A stretch of 64,000 bases of DNA from CBDDBH01 sp965225625 (GTDB lineage Bacteria > Pseudomonadota > Gammaproteobacteria > JADZEE01): positions 124,001-188,000 of the forward strand of contig CBDDBH010000030.1 in assembly GCA_965225625.1 (NCBI GenBank). The letters run 5' to 3'. A program made the translations under genes and the position numbers. Under the pieces are notes generated by a model. The model was not told where the DNA came from. It made no database searches and worked only from the letters and a program-made list of their open reading frames with translations. Positions 26,351-34,803 of the stretch are shown here, in pieces. Each line of letters starts with the position of its first letter. Positions within the stretch are counted from its first letter, which is position 1.

Positions 26351-27515
26351 CACTGGCCTGTTCTGGTTTTTGTTGCCCGCCGCAGCTGCGTCTGGCTGGT
26401 TTGTTGCTAAGCGCAAGGATAGCGGCAGCGGCTCCTCGGCGCAGGGCGGCACGCTATCTGCCAACTATTTTCGCGGATTGAACTACCTGCTCAACGAGCA
26501 ACCTGATAAAGCGATTGAAGTCTTTATCGAGATGCTGGACGTTGAGGCCGAAACGGTGGAAACGCATTTGGCTCTCGGCAACCTGTTTCGGCGTCGAGGG
26601 GAAGTGGATCGCGCAATCCGGATACACCAAAACCTGGTTTCCCGTTCCAATCTGGACCGTGAGCAACGCGCATTGGCCGTACTTGAATTGGCAATGGACT
26701 ATCTGCGTTCAGGGTTATTGGATCGCGCCGAAAGCCTGTTTCGAGAACTTTTGGATTTGCAGACATATGAAGTTCAGGCACTTCAGCAGTTAAGCGACAT
26801 TTATCAGGCGGAACGAGATTGGCGGCAGGCTATAGAGATGAATCGTCGCCTGGAAAGTGTTTCCGGGAAAGCGCGGGGCCACATAATCGCCAATTTATAT
26901 ATTGAAGAGGTGGAGGAGCTGCGCGACTCGCCCGAAGAAAATTCTGCTGAGATGGCGGAACTCATTACCAAAGCGCTAAAGGCCGATCCGCATTGTGTGC
27001 GTGCGAGTCTAACCGAAGGTGCAATTGCGCAGTCCGCGGGACTTTTGGAAGCGGCAATACACGCCTACAAGCGTATCGAGGGGCAGGACCCCGAGTTCAT
27101 GCACGAAGCGCTGCAGCGCCTTTTTGAATGTTACAAGAAACTCCAGCGTCTGGATGAGTTTGCTGAATATCTGCAACCCATAGCGCAACGTCATGCAGGT
27201 ATTACTCCGGTTCTGATCCTGGCCGAGATAGCCAAGAACGGAGGTAACGTGAAACATGCCTCGGCGTATATCAGCGAGGAACTACGTCACCGACCTTCGC
27301 TGCGGGGCCTGGATCGTATGGTCGAGTATTCAATGGTGGAAGCGGTTGGAGCGGCCAAAGAGAACTTGGAGGTGCTGAAGGAGTTTACTACGCGATTACT
27401 TGAAGACCGTTCAGTGTATAAGTGTGGTGTCTGCGGTTTCACCGGAAAGTCACTCCATTGGCAGTGTCCTAGCTGCAAAAACTGGAATACAGTTACTCAG
27501 CAGTCGCCAATATAG
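26340..27515 (+). CDS. lapB: Lipopolysaccharide assembly protein B, C-terminus altered by IS630
   Basis: TPR protein anchored by an N-terminal membrane helix; with FtsH it tunes LpxC turnover. The 391 residues show an N-terminal hydrophobic anchor (4-21), TPR-like repeats to about residue 350 and a C-terminal rubredoxin-type zinc fold with two CxxC pairs (CGVCGF and CPSCKNW). After NWNTV the frame enters the IS630 element at 27496 and ends QQSPI then TAG inside the IS. Removing the IS and one TA restores a tail VKPIHGIEGE followed by TAG, like known LapB ends, which would have overlapped the pyrF start. The zinc knuckle survives, so the protein may still work. Confidence 0.93.
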   Translation: MLLSTGLFWFLLPAAAASGWFVAKRKDSGSGSSAQGGTLSANYFRGLNYLLNEQPDKAIEVFIEMLDVEAETVETHLALGNLFRRRGEVDRAIRIHQNLVSRSNLDREQRALAVLELAMDYLRSGLLDRAESLFRELLDLQTYEVQALQQLSDIYQAERDWRQAIEMNRRLESVSGKARGHIIANLYIEEVEELRDSPEENSAEMAELITKALKADPHCVRASLTEGAIAQSAGLLEAAIHAYKRIEGQDPEFMHEALQRLFECYKKLQRLDEFAEYLQPIAQRHAGITPVLILAEIAKNGGNVKHASAYISEELRHRPSLRGLDRMVEYSMVEAVGAAKENLEVLKEFTTRLLEDRSVYKCGVCGFTGKSLHWQCPSCKNWNTVTQQSPI

Positions 27516-28596
27516 GCGACAGATGGAGCAAGAAAGAATGATCGAACAAGGTGGGGCATACGCTTGAGTTGGGTGAGTTGCTCCTCGATCTTCTCGCGCA
27601 GTGTTTCGCCCGCCCGCAGCGTCCGTCGCGCCGCACCCGTGCGCTTGACGTGACTCCACACCCATTCATCGGGGTTCAGGTCTGGCGCGTAACCGGGCAG
27701 AAAATGCAGGCTCAGCCGGCCATTCGTCGAAGCGACGTAGTCGCGCACGCACGCGGTCTTGTGCGCCGGCAGACTGTCGAGCACGAGATGCACCGGCTTG
27801 CGCCGGCCCCGCATGAGCTGGCGCAGCAAGGTGATCAACAAATCGGCTTTGAGCGCGCCGCTATAGGTGCAAAACCAGAACGCCCCGTTGGCGTTGACCG
27901 CCGAGGCGGCACTGAACGATTGACGCTGTCCGGGTCGGTACACGACCGGCGTCTGGCCGCGCACGCCCCAGGTCTTACCGTGCACCGTATCAGCACGGAA
28001 GCCAGACTCATCCCAGAAAAACACCTCGCCACCGTGCTGTTTCGCTTGACGGGCGATGGCTGGGAAGGTTTCACGCTGCCAGCGTTCAATCGCCTCGGGG
28101 TCCCGCTGATAGGCTCGCTGCAGCGGCTTGTGCGGCGTCAATCCCAGTTTCGCCAACAACTCCCCGACCGCCGTGACGCCTATCGTCACCCCGAACTTCT
28201 GCGTCACCAACTCCACGACCACCGCGCGCGTCCACAAGCCGAAGTCCAATCCATACTGTCGCGGGTCACGACCATTGACCCAGCGGAACACCTGTCGCTC
28301 TTGCGCCGCGCTCAGGGTTCGTGGCCGCCCCGTAGCCTTCGTCGAACGCAACGCCTTGATGCCGACACCCGGCTGCATCGCCGCTTTGATCCATTTGTAG
28401 ATGGTCGTCCGGTTGAACCCGAACGATGCGATCACCGTCGCCGGCGACTCGCCTTCGCGAACGCGCTCTATCGCCATCAAGCGAATAGCTTCCAAGGTCG
28501 AATGGTCAAGCGTGCGGCCGTCCAGTTTCATATCTGATCCGATCGGTACGCTCTCAGAAAGTTCCATCGATGTCGCCTTATTTATCGACTAGTGAG
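27496..28596 (-). mobile_element. IS630-family insertion sequence, apparently complete
   Basis: An 1101-bp element flanked on both sides by TA (27494-27495 and 28597-28598), the target duplication expected of IS630/Tc1-mariner elements. The ends are imperfect inverted repeats: CTCAGCAGTCG at the left and CTCACTAGTCG (reverse complement of the right end), each followed by a variable block and then AGGCGACA. One transposase gene fills almost all of it. It has interrupted the last codons of lapB. Confidence 0.88.
27497..28531 (-). CDS. IS630-family transposase
   Basis: DDE transposase of 344 residues counted from the ATG at 28531 (MKLDGRTLDHSTLEAIR, like relatives); an in-frame ATG at 28567 would add 12 residues. 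The N-terminal half is a helix-turn-helix region (ATVIASFGFNRTTIYKWIK), followed by a winged-helix segment. The catalytic triad is visible as the Asp of FFWDESGF, the Asp of LVLDSLPAHKT and the Glu of LNPDEWVWSHVK. There are no frameshifts, so it looks functional. Its stop codon lies in the terminal inverted repeat. Confidence 0.93.
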   Translation of the reverse strand: MKLDGRTLDHSTLEAIRLMAIERVREGESPATVIASFGFNRTTIYKWIKAAMQPGVGIKALRSTKATGRPRTLSAAQERQVFRWVNGRDPRQYGLDFGLWTRAVVVELVTQKFGVTIGVTAVGELLAKLGLTPHKPLQRAYQRDPEAIERWQRETFPAIARQAKQHGGEVFFWDESGFRADTVHGKTWGVRGQTPVVYRPGQRQSFSAASAVNANGAFWFCTYSGALKADLLITLLRQLMRGRRKPVHLVLDSLPAHKTACVRDYVASTNGRLSLHFLPGYAPDLNPDEWVWSHVKRTGAARRTLRAGETLREKIEEQLTQLKRMPHLVRSFFLAPSVAYIGDC

Positions 28597-28607
28597 TAAG
28601 CCCATTC

Positions 28608-29327
28608 ATGGTATCGAAGGCGAATAGTTCGACCATCATCGTAGCGCTGGACTTCGACGACGAAAATCAGGCGCGAAACCTAACCGACAAACTTGATCCT
28701 CTGCGTTGTCGATTAAAGGTCGGTAAACAGTTGTTTGTGCGCGCCGGGCCAAACTTGGTGAGGCGACTCGTCGACGAAGGTTTCGATGTGTTTCTCGACC
28801 TGAAGTTTCATGATATTCCGAATACGGTAGCCGCGGCCTGCGCTGCCGCGGCGGACTTAGGCTGCTGGATGCTCAATGTGCATGCTGCCGGGGGCGCCGA
28901 GATGCTGGAAAAAGCCGTTGCGCAACTTAGCGAACGCAAACAACGACCGCTGTTGATAGCGGTTACGGTACTGACAAGCCTCGATGAATCCGACCTATCG
29001 GCAATCGGATTTGCCGGCTCAACCGAAGACGTAGTGACGCGGCTTGCCAGACTTGCGCACGCCAGTGGGGTCGACGGCGTCGTTTGTTCGCCAAATGAAA
29101 TCTCCGTGCTACGCCGAGATTTTCCTGCAAATTTTTGTTTGGTCACCCCGGGCGTGCGACCTCCCGACGTCGCTCATGACGATCAGCGCCGAATTGCGAC
29201 ACCCGTTGCCGCAATTACCGCGGGCGCGGATTATCTGGTGATCGGGCGGCCAATCACCCGGGCAACCGATCCGCTCAGTGTGCTAAACGAAATAGAGCAG
29301 TCCATCGCTGGATTACACTCGGGCTAG
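28608..29327 (+). CDS. pyrF: Orotidine 5'-phosphate decarboxylase
   Basis: Last step of UMP synthesis. The 239 residues have the active-site pattern ALDFD, KVGKQLF and DLKFHDIPNTV (catalytic Lys-Asp), plus VTPGVRPP and GADYLVIGRPIT near the end. The ATG lies 11 bases from the right end of the IS630 element. Before the insertion the lapB stop would have lain 17 bases inside pyrF, so the genes were translationally coupled; now pyrF must depend on read-through or on a promoter in the IS. Confidence 0.97.
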   Translation: MVSKANSSTIIVALDFDDENQARNLTDKLDPLRCRLKVGKQLFVRAGPNLVRRLVDEGFDVFLDLKFHDIPNTVAAACAAAADLGCWMLNVHAAGGAEMLEKAVAQLSERKQRPLLIAVTVLTSLDESDLSAIGFAGSTEDVVTRLARLAHASGVDGVVCSPNEISVLRRDFPANFCLVTPGVRPPDVAHDDQRRIATPVAAITAGADYLVIGRPITRATDPLSVLNEIEQSIAGLHSG

Positions 29328-29335
29328 GCTTACCA

Positions 29336-32300
29336 GTGGCCAAACCGCGACAATCTCCGTTTGAACCGGTATTGCCCGGGCAATCCGGAAACGACGTTGC
29401 ATGGCGCTATTTGCATGGCAGCGCGAAGAGCTTATCCATCGCCAAAGCCGCGACCCGTGCAACCGGGCTGATCGTGTGGATCGTCGCCGATAGCTTGACG
29501 GCAGATCGAGTGCACGCTGAACTGGAGTTCTTTCTGGGTGGCGCGGATTGTCCCGTATTCGAATTTCCCGATTGGGAGACGCTGCCGTACGATCGCTTCT
29601 CGCCCTATCACGATATCGTATCGACCCGGCTGGGGACCCTGGCTAGTCTCGCAACGACGGTCCGCGGCATTCTTGTTGTTCCAATTGCGACGCTTATGCA
29701 TCGACTTCCGCCGGTGCAGTTCATTGCCGCCAACAGTTTTGATCTGCGACGCGGCGAGAAGCTCGATCGTGATGCATTTCGTCAGCGACTCAGCTTCGCG
29801 GGGTATCGAAACGTTGCACAGGTCATGGAACACGGCGATTACGCGCTGCGTGGTTCACTCATTGATGTATTTCCGATGGGCGCAGAGCAACCGTTTCGAA
29901 TCGATCTGTTTGATGACGAAATTGAAAGCATTCGCCTGTTTGACCCGGAGACGCAAAGAACAACAGGCAACATAGATTTCATGAATTTATTGCCTGCCAA
30001 AGAGTTCTCACTCAGTGAAGAGACAATCGCAAATTTTCGAACTCAGTGGCGGGTTCGATTTTCCGGTAAGCCCACCAGTTGTTCGACCTACAACGAAGTA
30101 AGTCAGGGTATCGCGCCGCCCGGGGTTGAGTATTATTTACCGCTGTTTTTTGAACGTCTGGATACTTTATTCGACTATTTGCCGGACACAGCATTACTGG
30201 TTTTCGACGAGCGGGTCATGGACCACAGCACTCGGTTCTGGGACAGCGTCGAGGTTCGCTATGAGGCCAAGCGCCACGATGCAGAATATCCGCTGTTAGC
30301 TCCTGAGGAGTTATACGCGTCAACTGCCGAAGTCGCCGACCGTGCTCGGAGCTTTTGCAAGATTACCTGCCACGGTGTCGCGGAGCCCGGGAGTGCGGTG
30401 GAATACGCTGTCGAACTCGCTGTCCAGATCCCGGTAGACAGCGGCGCTGCGCAGCCTCTGGCCCTGCTCGATCGCTATCTGCAAGAGCACACAGGACGGG
30501 TACTCATTGTTGCTGAATCGGACGGCAGACGCGAGACGCTGCTCGAATTACTAAATAACCAACACATCCGACCAACATTAAAGTCCGACTGGCAGAGTTT
30601 TATAGATTCCGACGATAAACTCGCGTTGACCGTCGCGCCGATCTATCAGGGGGCTCACATTCTGGAGCCACCGATCTCTATCATTACCGAGTCGCAGCTA
30701 TTTGGAGAGCGAGCCTCGCAACAGCGCCGTCGTCGCCGAGCGTCACGCGACCCGGAATCCCTGTTCAAGGATCTCAGCGAAATGCGGGTCGGCGCCCCGG
30801 TTGTTCACGAAATGCACGGCATCGGTCGCTACCTTGGCCTGATCAGTCTCGACGCAGGTGGGATTCCCGGCGAATACCTAAGTCTGGAATATGCCGATCA
30901 CGATAAGCTTTATGTACCGGTTGCTTCGCTTCAACTTATTTCACGTTATGCGGGGTTCGAGCCCGAGCACGCGCCGCTACACAAACTCGGCAGCGGCCAA
31001 TGGGAACGAGCCAAAGAGAAAGCGGCGAAACGTATTTATGACGTTGCCGCCGAACTTTTGGAAATACATGCGCGCAGGGCGGCCCGACGCGGCCATCGTT
31101 TTGATGTCAATCACGACGCCTACCAGACATTCTGCGCGGCCTTTCCGTTCGAAGAGACTCCGGATCAGGATAACGCTATCGGGGATGTATTAAAGGACAT
31201 GCAGGGCGAGCTGCCCATGGACAGATTAATATGCGGTGATGTTGGATTCGGCAAAACCGAAGTAGCATTGCGAGCGGCATTTGTAGCCGTCCACGATGAT
31301 AGGCAGGTTGCTGTTTTGGTACCGACTACGCTACTTGCCCAGCAACATTTCCGAAATTTTTCGGATCGTTTCGCTGACTGGCCGATCAGTGTGCAGCAGC
31401 TATCTCGATTCCGCAGTAAAGAGGAGTCGGCCGATGTCTTGCGTGCCCTGAATAACGGTAGCGCCGATATAGTAATTGCGACGCACAAATTGTTGCAAAA
31501 CGATGTGAAATTCAAGCGTCTTGGCTTGATTATCGTTGACGAGGAACACCGTTTCGGGGTACGTCAGAAAGAGCGTTTGAAATCCTTGCGTGCCGAGGTT
31601 GACGTGCTTACGCTAACGGCGACCCCGATCCCTCGCACGCTTAACCTATCACTTTCCGGTGTTCGTGATCTGTCGCTAATCGCGACGCCACCGGCGCGGC
31701 GTCTAGCGATTAAGACATTTATTGGCCAATGGGACGCCGATTTCATAAGAGAAGCGATGCTTCGTGAAATCAATCGTGGCGGCCAGACCTACATATTGCA
31801 CAATAAGGTCGAAGACATAGAAAATTTCTGTAAACGTATCGCGACCTTAGTGCCCGAAGCGCAGATACGTATTGCGCACGGTCAAATGCGTGAGCGAGAC
31901 CTGGAACGGGTAATGCTCGATTTCTATCACCGTCGGTTTAACGTATTGGTGTGTACAACAATAATCGAATCCGGAATCGATGTGCCAAGTGCAAATACAA
32001 TGATCATCGATCAAGCGGATCGCTTCGGACTGGCTCAGTTGTACCAACTGCGCGGACGCGTCGGACGATCGCACCATCGCGCATATGCCTATCTTGTTGT
32101 TCCTCATACTCGCGAAATGACAGCGGACGCGATAAAGCGCCTGGAAGCGTTGGAGTCGCTTGAGGAGCTCGGTTCCGGCTTTAACCTCGCAGCCCACGAC
32201 TTGGAAATCAGGGGTGCCGGTGAGATCCTCGGTGAAGAACAAAGTGGGCATATTCAGGCAATCGGATTTGGTTTGTACAACGAACTGTTGAGGCGTGCCG

Positions 32301-32821
32301 TCGGGGCGTTAAAGTCTGGGGTTGCGCCGCAGTTAGATCGGTCTTTGGACCACGGGCCCGAAGTAGACCTGCATATGCCGACTTTGATCCCCGAGGATTT
32401 GTTGCCAGACGTACATGCTCGATTGATTCTGTATAAACGGATTGCCAGCGCCAAAACGCCGCAGGATTTAACGACACTCAAGGAAGAGATCATCGATCGT
32501 TTTGGCACGCTCCCGGAGCCGACGCGTAATCTCTTCGATGTGGCAGGTATTAAGCTCGCGGCGACACCATTAGGAATAAAAAAGATAGAAATGGGGCCAC
32601 GTGGTGGTAGATTTGTATTCGATGACGAGCCAAATATCGATCCGGATGTCGTTATTCGCCTATTGCAGAGCGAACCTGACATCTATCGACTTGAATCCAA
32701 CGTGCAATTAAAACTACGAAAACAAATGCCCGAGCCCAACGACAGATTGCAGGCAGTGCACGGACTGCTTGGGGAACTGGGTGCACCCGCTCAGCGCCCA
32801 CAAAGCGTTGCTGCAGGTTAA
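29336..32821 (+). CDS. mfd: Transcription-repair coupling factor
   Basis: Removes RNA polymerase stalled at DNA lesions and recruits UvrA. The 1161 residues have the usual order. There is a UvrB-like N-terminal module (FPDWETLPYD), then a CarD-like RNA-polymerase-interaction domain (PVVHEMHGIGRYLGL). The SF2 translocase follows, with Walker A (CGDVGFGKTEVAL), DEEH (IIVDEEHRFGV), TATPIPRTL and QLRGRVGRSHHRAYAY. A C-terminal regulatory domain ends the protein. The start is a GTG eight bases after the pyrF stop. No damage is seen. Confidence 0.98.
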   Translation: MAKPRQSPFEPVLPGQSGNDVAWRYLHGSAKSLSIAKAATRATGLIVWIVADSLTADRVHAELEFFLGGADCPVFEFPDWETLPYDRFSPYHDIVSTRLGTLASLATTVRGILVVPIATLMHRLPPVQFIAANSFDLRRGEKLDRDAFRQRLSFAGYRNVAQVMEHGDYALRGSLIDVFPMGAEQPFRIDLFDDEIESIRLFDPETQRTTGNIDFMNLLPAKEFSLSEETIANFRTQWRVRFSGKPTSCSTYNEVSQGIAPPGVEYYLPLFFERLDTLFDYLPDTALLVFDERVMDHSTRFWDSVEVRYEAKRHDAEYPLLAPEELYASTAEVADRARSFCKITCHGVAEPGSAVEYAVELAVQIPVDSGAAQPLALLDRYLQEHTGRVLIVAESDGRRETLLELLNNQHIRPTLKSDWQSFIDSDDKLALTVAPIYQGAHILEPPISIITESQLFGERASQQRRRRRASRDPESLFKDLSEMRVGAPVVHEMHGIGRYLGLISLDAGGIPGEYLSLEYADHDKLYVPVASLQLISRYAGFEPEHAPLHKLGSGQWERAKEKAAKRIYDVAAELLEIHARRAARRGHRFDVNHDAYQTFCAAFPFEETPDQDNAIGDVLKDMQGELPMDRLICGDVGFGKTEVALRAAFVAVHDDRQVAVLVPTTLLAQQHFRNFSDRFADWPISVQQLSRFRSKEESADVLRALNNGSADIVIATHKLLQNDVKFKRLGLIIVDEEHRFGVRQKERLKSLRAEVDVLTLTATPIPRTLNLSLSGVRDLSLIATPPARRLAIKTFIGQWDADFIREAMLREINRGGQTYILHNKVEDIENFCKRIATLVPEAQIRIAHGQMRERDLERVMLDFYHRRFNVLVCTTIIESGIDVPSANTMIIDQADRFGLAQLYQLRGRVGRSHHRAYAYLVVPHTREMTADAIKRLEALESLEELGSGFNLAAHDLEIRGAGEILGEEQSGHIQAIGFGLYNELLRRAVGALKSGVAPQLDRSLDHGPEVDLHMPTLIPEDLLPDVHARLILYKRIASAKTPQDLTTLKEEIIDRFGTLPEPTRNLFDVAGIKLAATPLGIKKIEMGPRGGRFVFDDEPNIDPDVVIRLLQSEPDIYRLESNVQLKLRKQMPEPNDRLQAVHGLLGELGAPAQRPQSVAAG

Positions 32822-32840
32822 CGGGAATCGCAACAAATCC

Positions 32841-33602
32841 GTGACAAATTCTCAAGTAATACGACGCAAGAGTGCTTTCGCTTTGTGTGCGTGGCTCGCG
32901 ACTGCGTTTACAGCTGCGGATGCTCAGACAAAGACCTGGTATCACGTTGAGGTGATAGTGTTTGAATACCTACAACCCCGATATGTGGACGGAGAACAAT
33001 GGCGCGACGACGTAGAATCGCTAAACCTCGACGGAGTGCAGGAGCTGATCGAAGAGTTAGCTGATTTTGAAGAGGACGGTTTGTTCGAGGAAATCTCGGA
33101 GGCGCGCAGCGAAGCTGAGATCCCAATGGCCTTCCAGCGTCTTAGTCCCGAAGCTTACCAACTCGGCGACATTGCCAAAAAACTAATGCGGGCGCCGAAT
33201 CAGCAGCCATTGCTGCATGTCGCGTGGCGTCAACCACGCTACGGCATGCGTAGCGCGCGGTCGGTCCACGTCAGACCGTCCTTGTTTACCGGCACGGACG
33301 AAGCGGAGCCGTTAGCGCTGGAAACGGTAAATGGGACGCTTAGCGGCGACGTGCTGGTTGAGGAGAAAGCTGTGGCGCTCGTCGAAGGCGTGCTTCGAGT
33401 ACGTAGCGGCAGACAACTACATATCGACGCCGACTTTCGCTATAAACGCGAAGAGTTGACGGTTCGTCTGACCGAAACACGTCGTGTGCGCCTACGCGAA
33501 TTGCATTACCTGGACCATCCATTGTTTGGCTTGTTGGTAAGTGTTATCCCGTTTATTGTCAACTATCAATCTGTTCCCGCAGAGGGATTTGGCGAGCGCT
33601 GA
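32841..33602 (+). CDS. csiV: CsiV family peptidoglycan-binding protein
   Basis: The family was named in Shewanella/Vibrio-type bacteria, where CsiV is needed for activity of a D-amino-acid-related peptidoglycan synthase. The GTG at 32841 places a signal peptide at the N-terminus (RRKSAFALCAWLATAFTAADA). The mature protein opens with WYHVEVIVFEY and ends with the conserved block RVRLRELHYLDHPLFGLLV. It is 253 residues long and probably periplasmic. Position right after mfd is typical. A longer frame from 32769 overlaps mfd and is not favoured. Confidence 0.82.
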   Translation: MTNSQVIRRKSAFALCAWLATAFTAADAQTKTWYHVEVIVFEYLQPRYVDGEQWRDDVESLNLDGVQELIEELADFEEDGLFEEISEARSEAEIPMAFQRLSPEAYQLGDIAKKLMRAPNQQPLLHVAWRQPRYGMRSARSVHVRPSLFTGTDEAEPLALETVNGTLSGDVLVEEKAVALVEGVLRVRSGRQLHIDADFRYKREELTVRLTETRRVRLRELHYLDHPLFGLLVSVIPFIVNYQSVPAEGFGER

Positions 33603-33770
33603 GAAGTTTGTAATTGCGATAATGCAAGCAATCAAACACTTGTGCTCAAGCGGCATCCCGGTTTTCGATTGCAGCTGCCGTTAGCAGCAACTGTCGAATG
33701 TTACCCATGCCGGAACGCAGATTGTTGGTTTTGATTTTTCCACTAATTTGTGGATTTGCGCCGCCCATCG

Positions 33771-34655
33771 CTAGAGTTGCTCGTGCAAACCGTGCTTACC
33801 GGTCCAGTCTTTGGCAAATTGCCAGGCAGAGCGACCACTGCGTGAACCATGTGTCAGCGCCCACTGCAGGGCAGCAGATCGGATCGCCTCAGTCTCAACG
33901 TTCGGTGTCCCCAATTTGGTCAACCAGTGGTGGACAATGTCGAGGTAGCGCTGCTGATTGAACGGATAAAATGCGAGCCACAGACCAAAGCGTTCGGAAA
34001 GAGAGATTTTCTCTTCGACCGCTTCGCTGTGGTGGATTTCACCGCCATCGTTGTGAGCGACCAGGTTGTCGCTGAGCTGTTCCGGGAGCAAATGGCGCCG
34101 GTTGGACGTCGCGTAAACGAGCACGTTGTTGGGCATACCGGCCAAGGAACCCTCGAGTACACCTTTCAGAGATTTGTAACTGTCATCCTGCAGATTAAAC
34201 GATAAATCATCGCAAAAGACGATAAAGCGAGCCGGTGCTTCGTGAATCTCGTCCAGGACTTCGGGTAAAGCACCTAAATCGGTCTTCGATAGCTCCACCA
34301 GGCGCAGTCCCGCGTCGCCGAATTCGTTAAGCAAACCCTTGATTAGCGATGATTTACCGGTACCCCTAGGACCCCACAAAAGTGCATTGTTGGCAGGCAA
34401 TCCAGCGAGAAATTGACGGGTATTTGCCTCTAGTTGTGCCTTTTGCCTATCAACGCAGCGGATATCATCCCACGCCAGGTCGGTAGTGCGGCTTAATGGG
34501 TGCAGATAGCCAGGTAACGGTGCGCGTCGACGCCAGGTTGCAGCACGGCATTCTGACCAGTTAATCCGATTGTCTCGCGCTGGGATGATAGCTTCCAGCC
34601 GATCCAGGAATGAATCTAGGCGGTCGAGAAGCTCGCTGGATTTGTCTGTCGTCAT
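33771..34655 (-). CDS. DUF815-family AAA+ ATPase
   Basis: Predicted ATPase of unknown role. The 294 residues contain Walker A (LLWGPRGTGKSS), Walker B (FIVFCDDLSF) and the sensor region VYATSNRRHLLPE, with the DUF815 layout NALLWGPRGTGKSSLIKGLL then DDSYKSLKGVLEGSL. The ATG at 34655 (MTTDKSSELLDRLDSF) is preferred over an in-frame start at 34745, which would add residues with no family match. It lies downstream of the broken cyaA on the same strand and converges with csiV across a 168-base gap without an evident terminator. Confidence 0.85.
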   Translation of the reverse strand: MTTDKSSELLDRLDSFLDRLEAIIPARDNRINWSECRAATWRRRAPLPGYLHPLSRTTDLAWDDIRCVDRQKAQLEANTRQFLAGLPANNALLWGPRGTGKSSLIKGLLNEFGDAGLRLVELSKTDLGALPEVLDEIHEAPARFIVFCDDLSFNLQDDSYKSLKGVLEGSLAGMPNNVLVYATSNRRHLLPEQLSDNLVAHNDGGEIHHSEAVEEKISLSERFGLWLAFYPFNQQRYLDIVHHWLTKLGTPNVETEAIRSAALQWALTHGSRSGRSAWQFAKDWTGKHGLHEQL

Positions 34656-34803
34656 GGCAAAATTATACGACAGCGCCAGGGCCCGAGTCTGTGTCCGGGG
34701 CATTACTGCTGTGTGAATATGAAAATCGACGTCCGGTCTGAACAAGACGCCTGTTGTTGCGACGTCACGCGCAATTCAGCTATCAAGCATTGCAATATCT
34801 CAG

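Noticed and set aside
27551..28537. Long open frame (328 codons) on the + strand
   Set aside because: Antisense to the IS630 transposase, which has a full DDE triad; the opposite frame has no family motif.
33698..33961. 88-codon frame with a hydrophobic start
   Set aside because: Its 3' half is antisense to the DUF815 gene and there is no ribosome site or family match.
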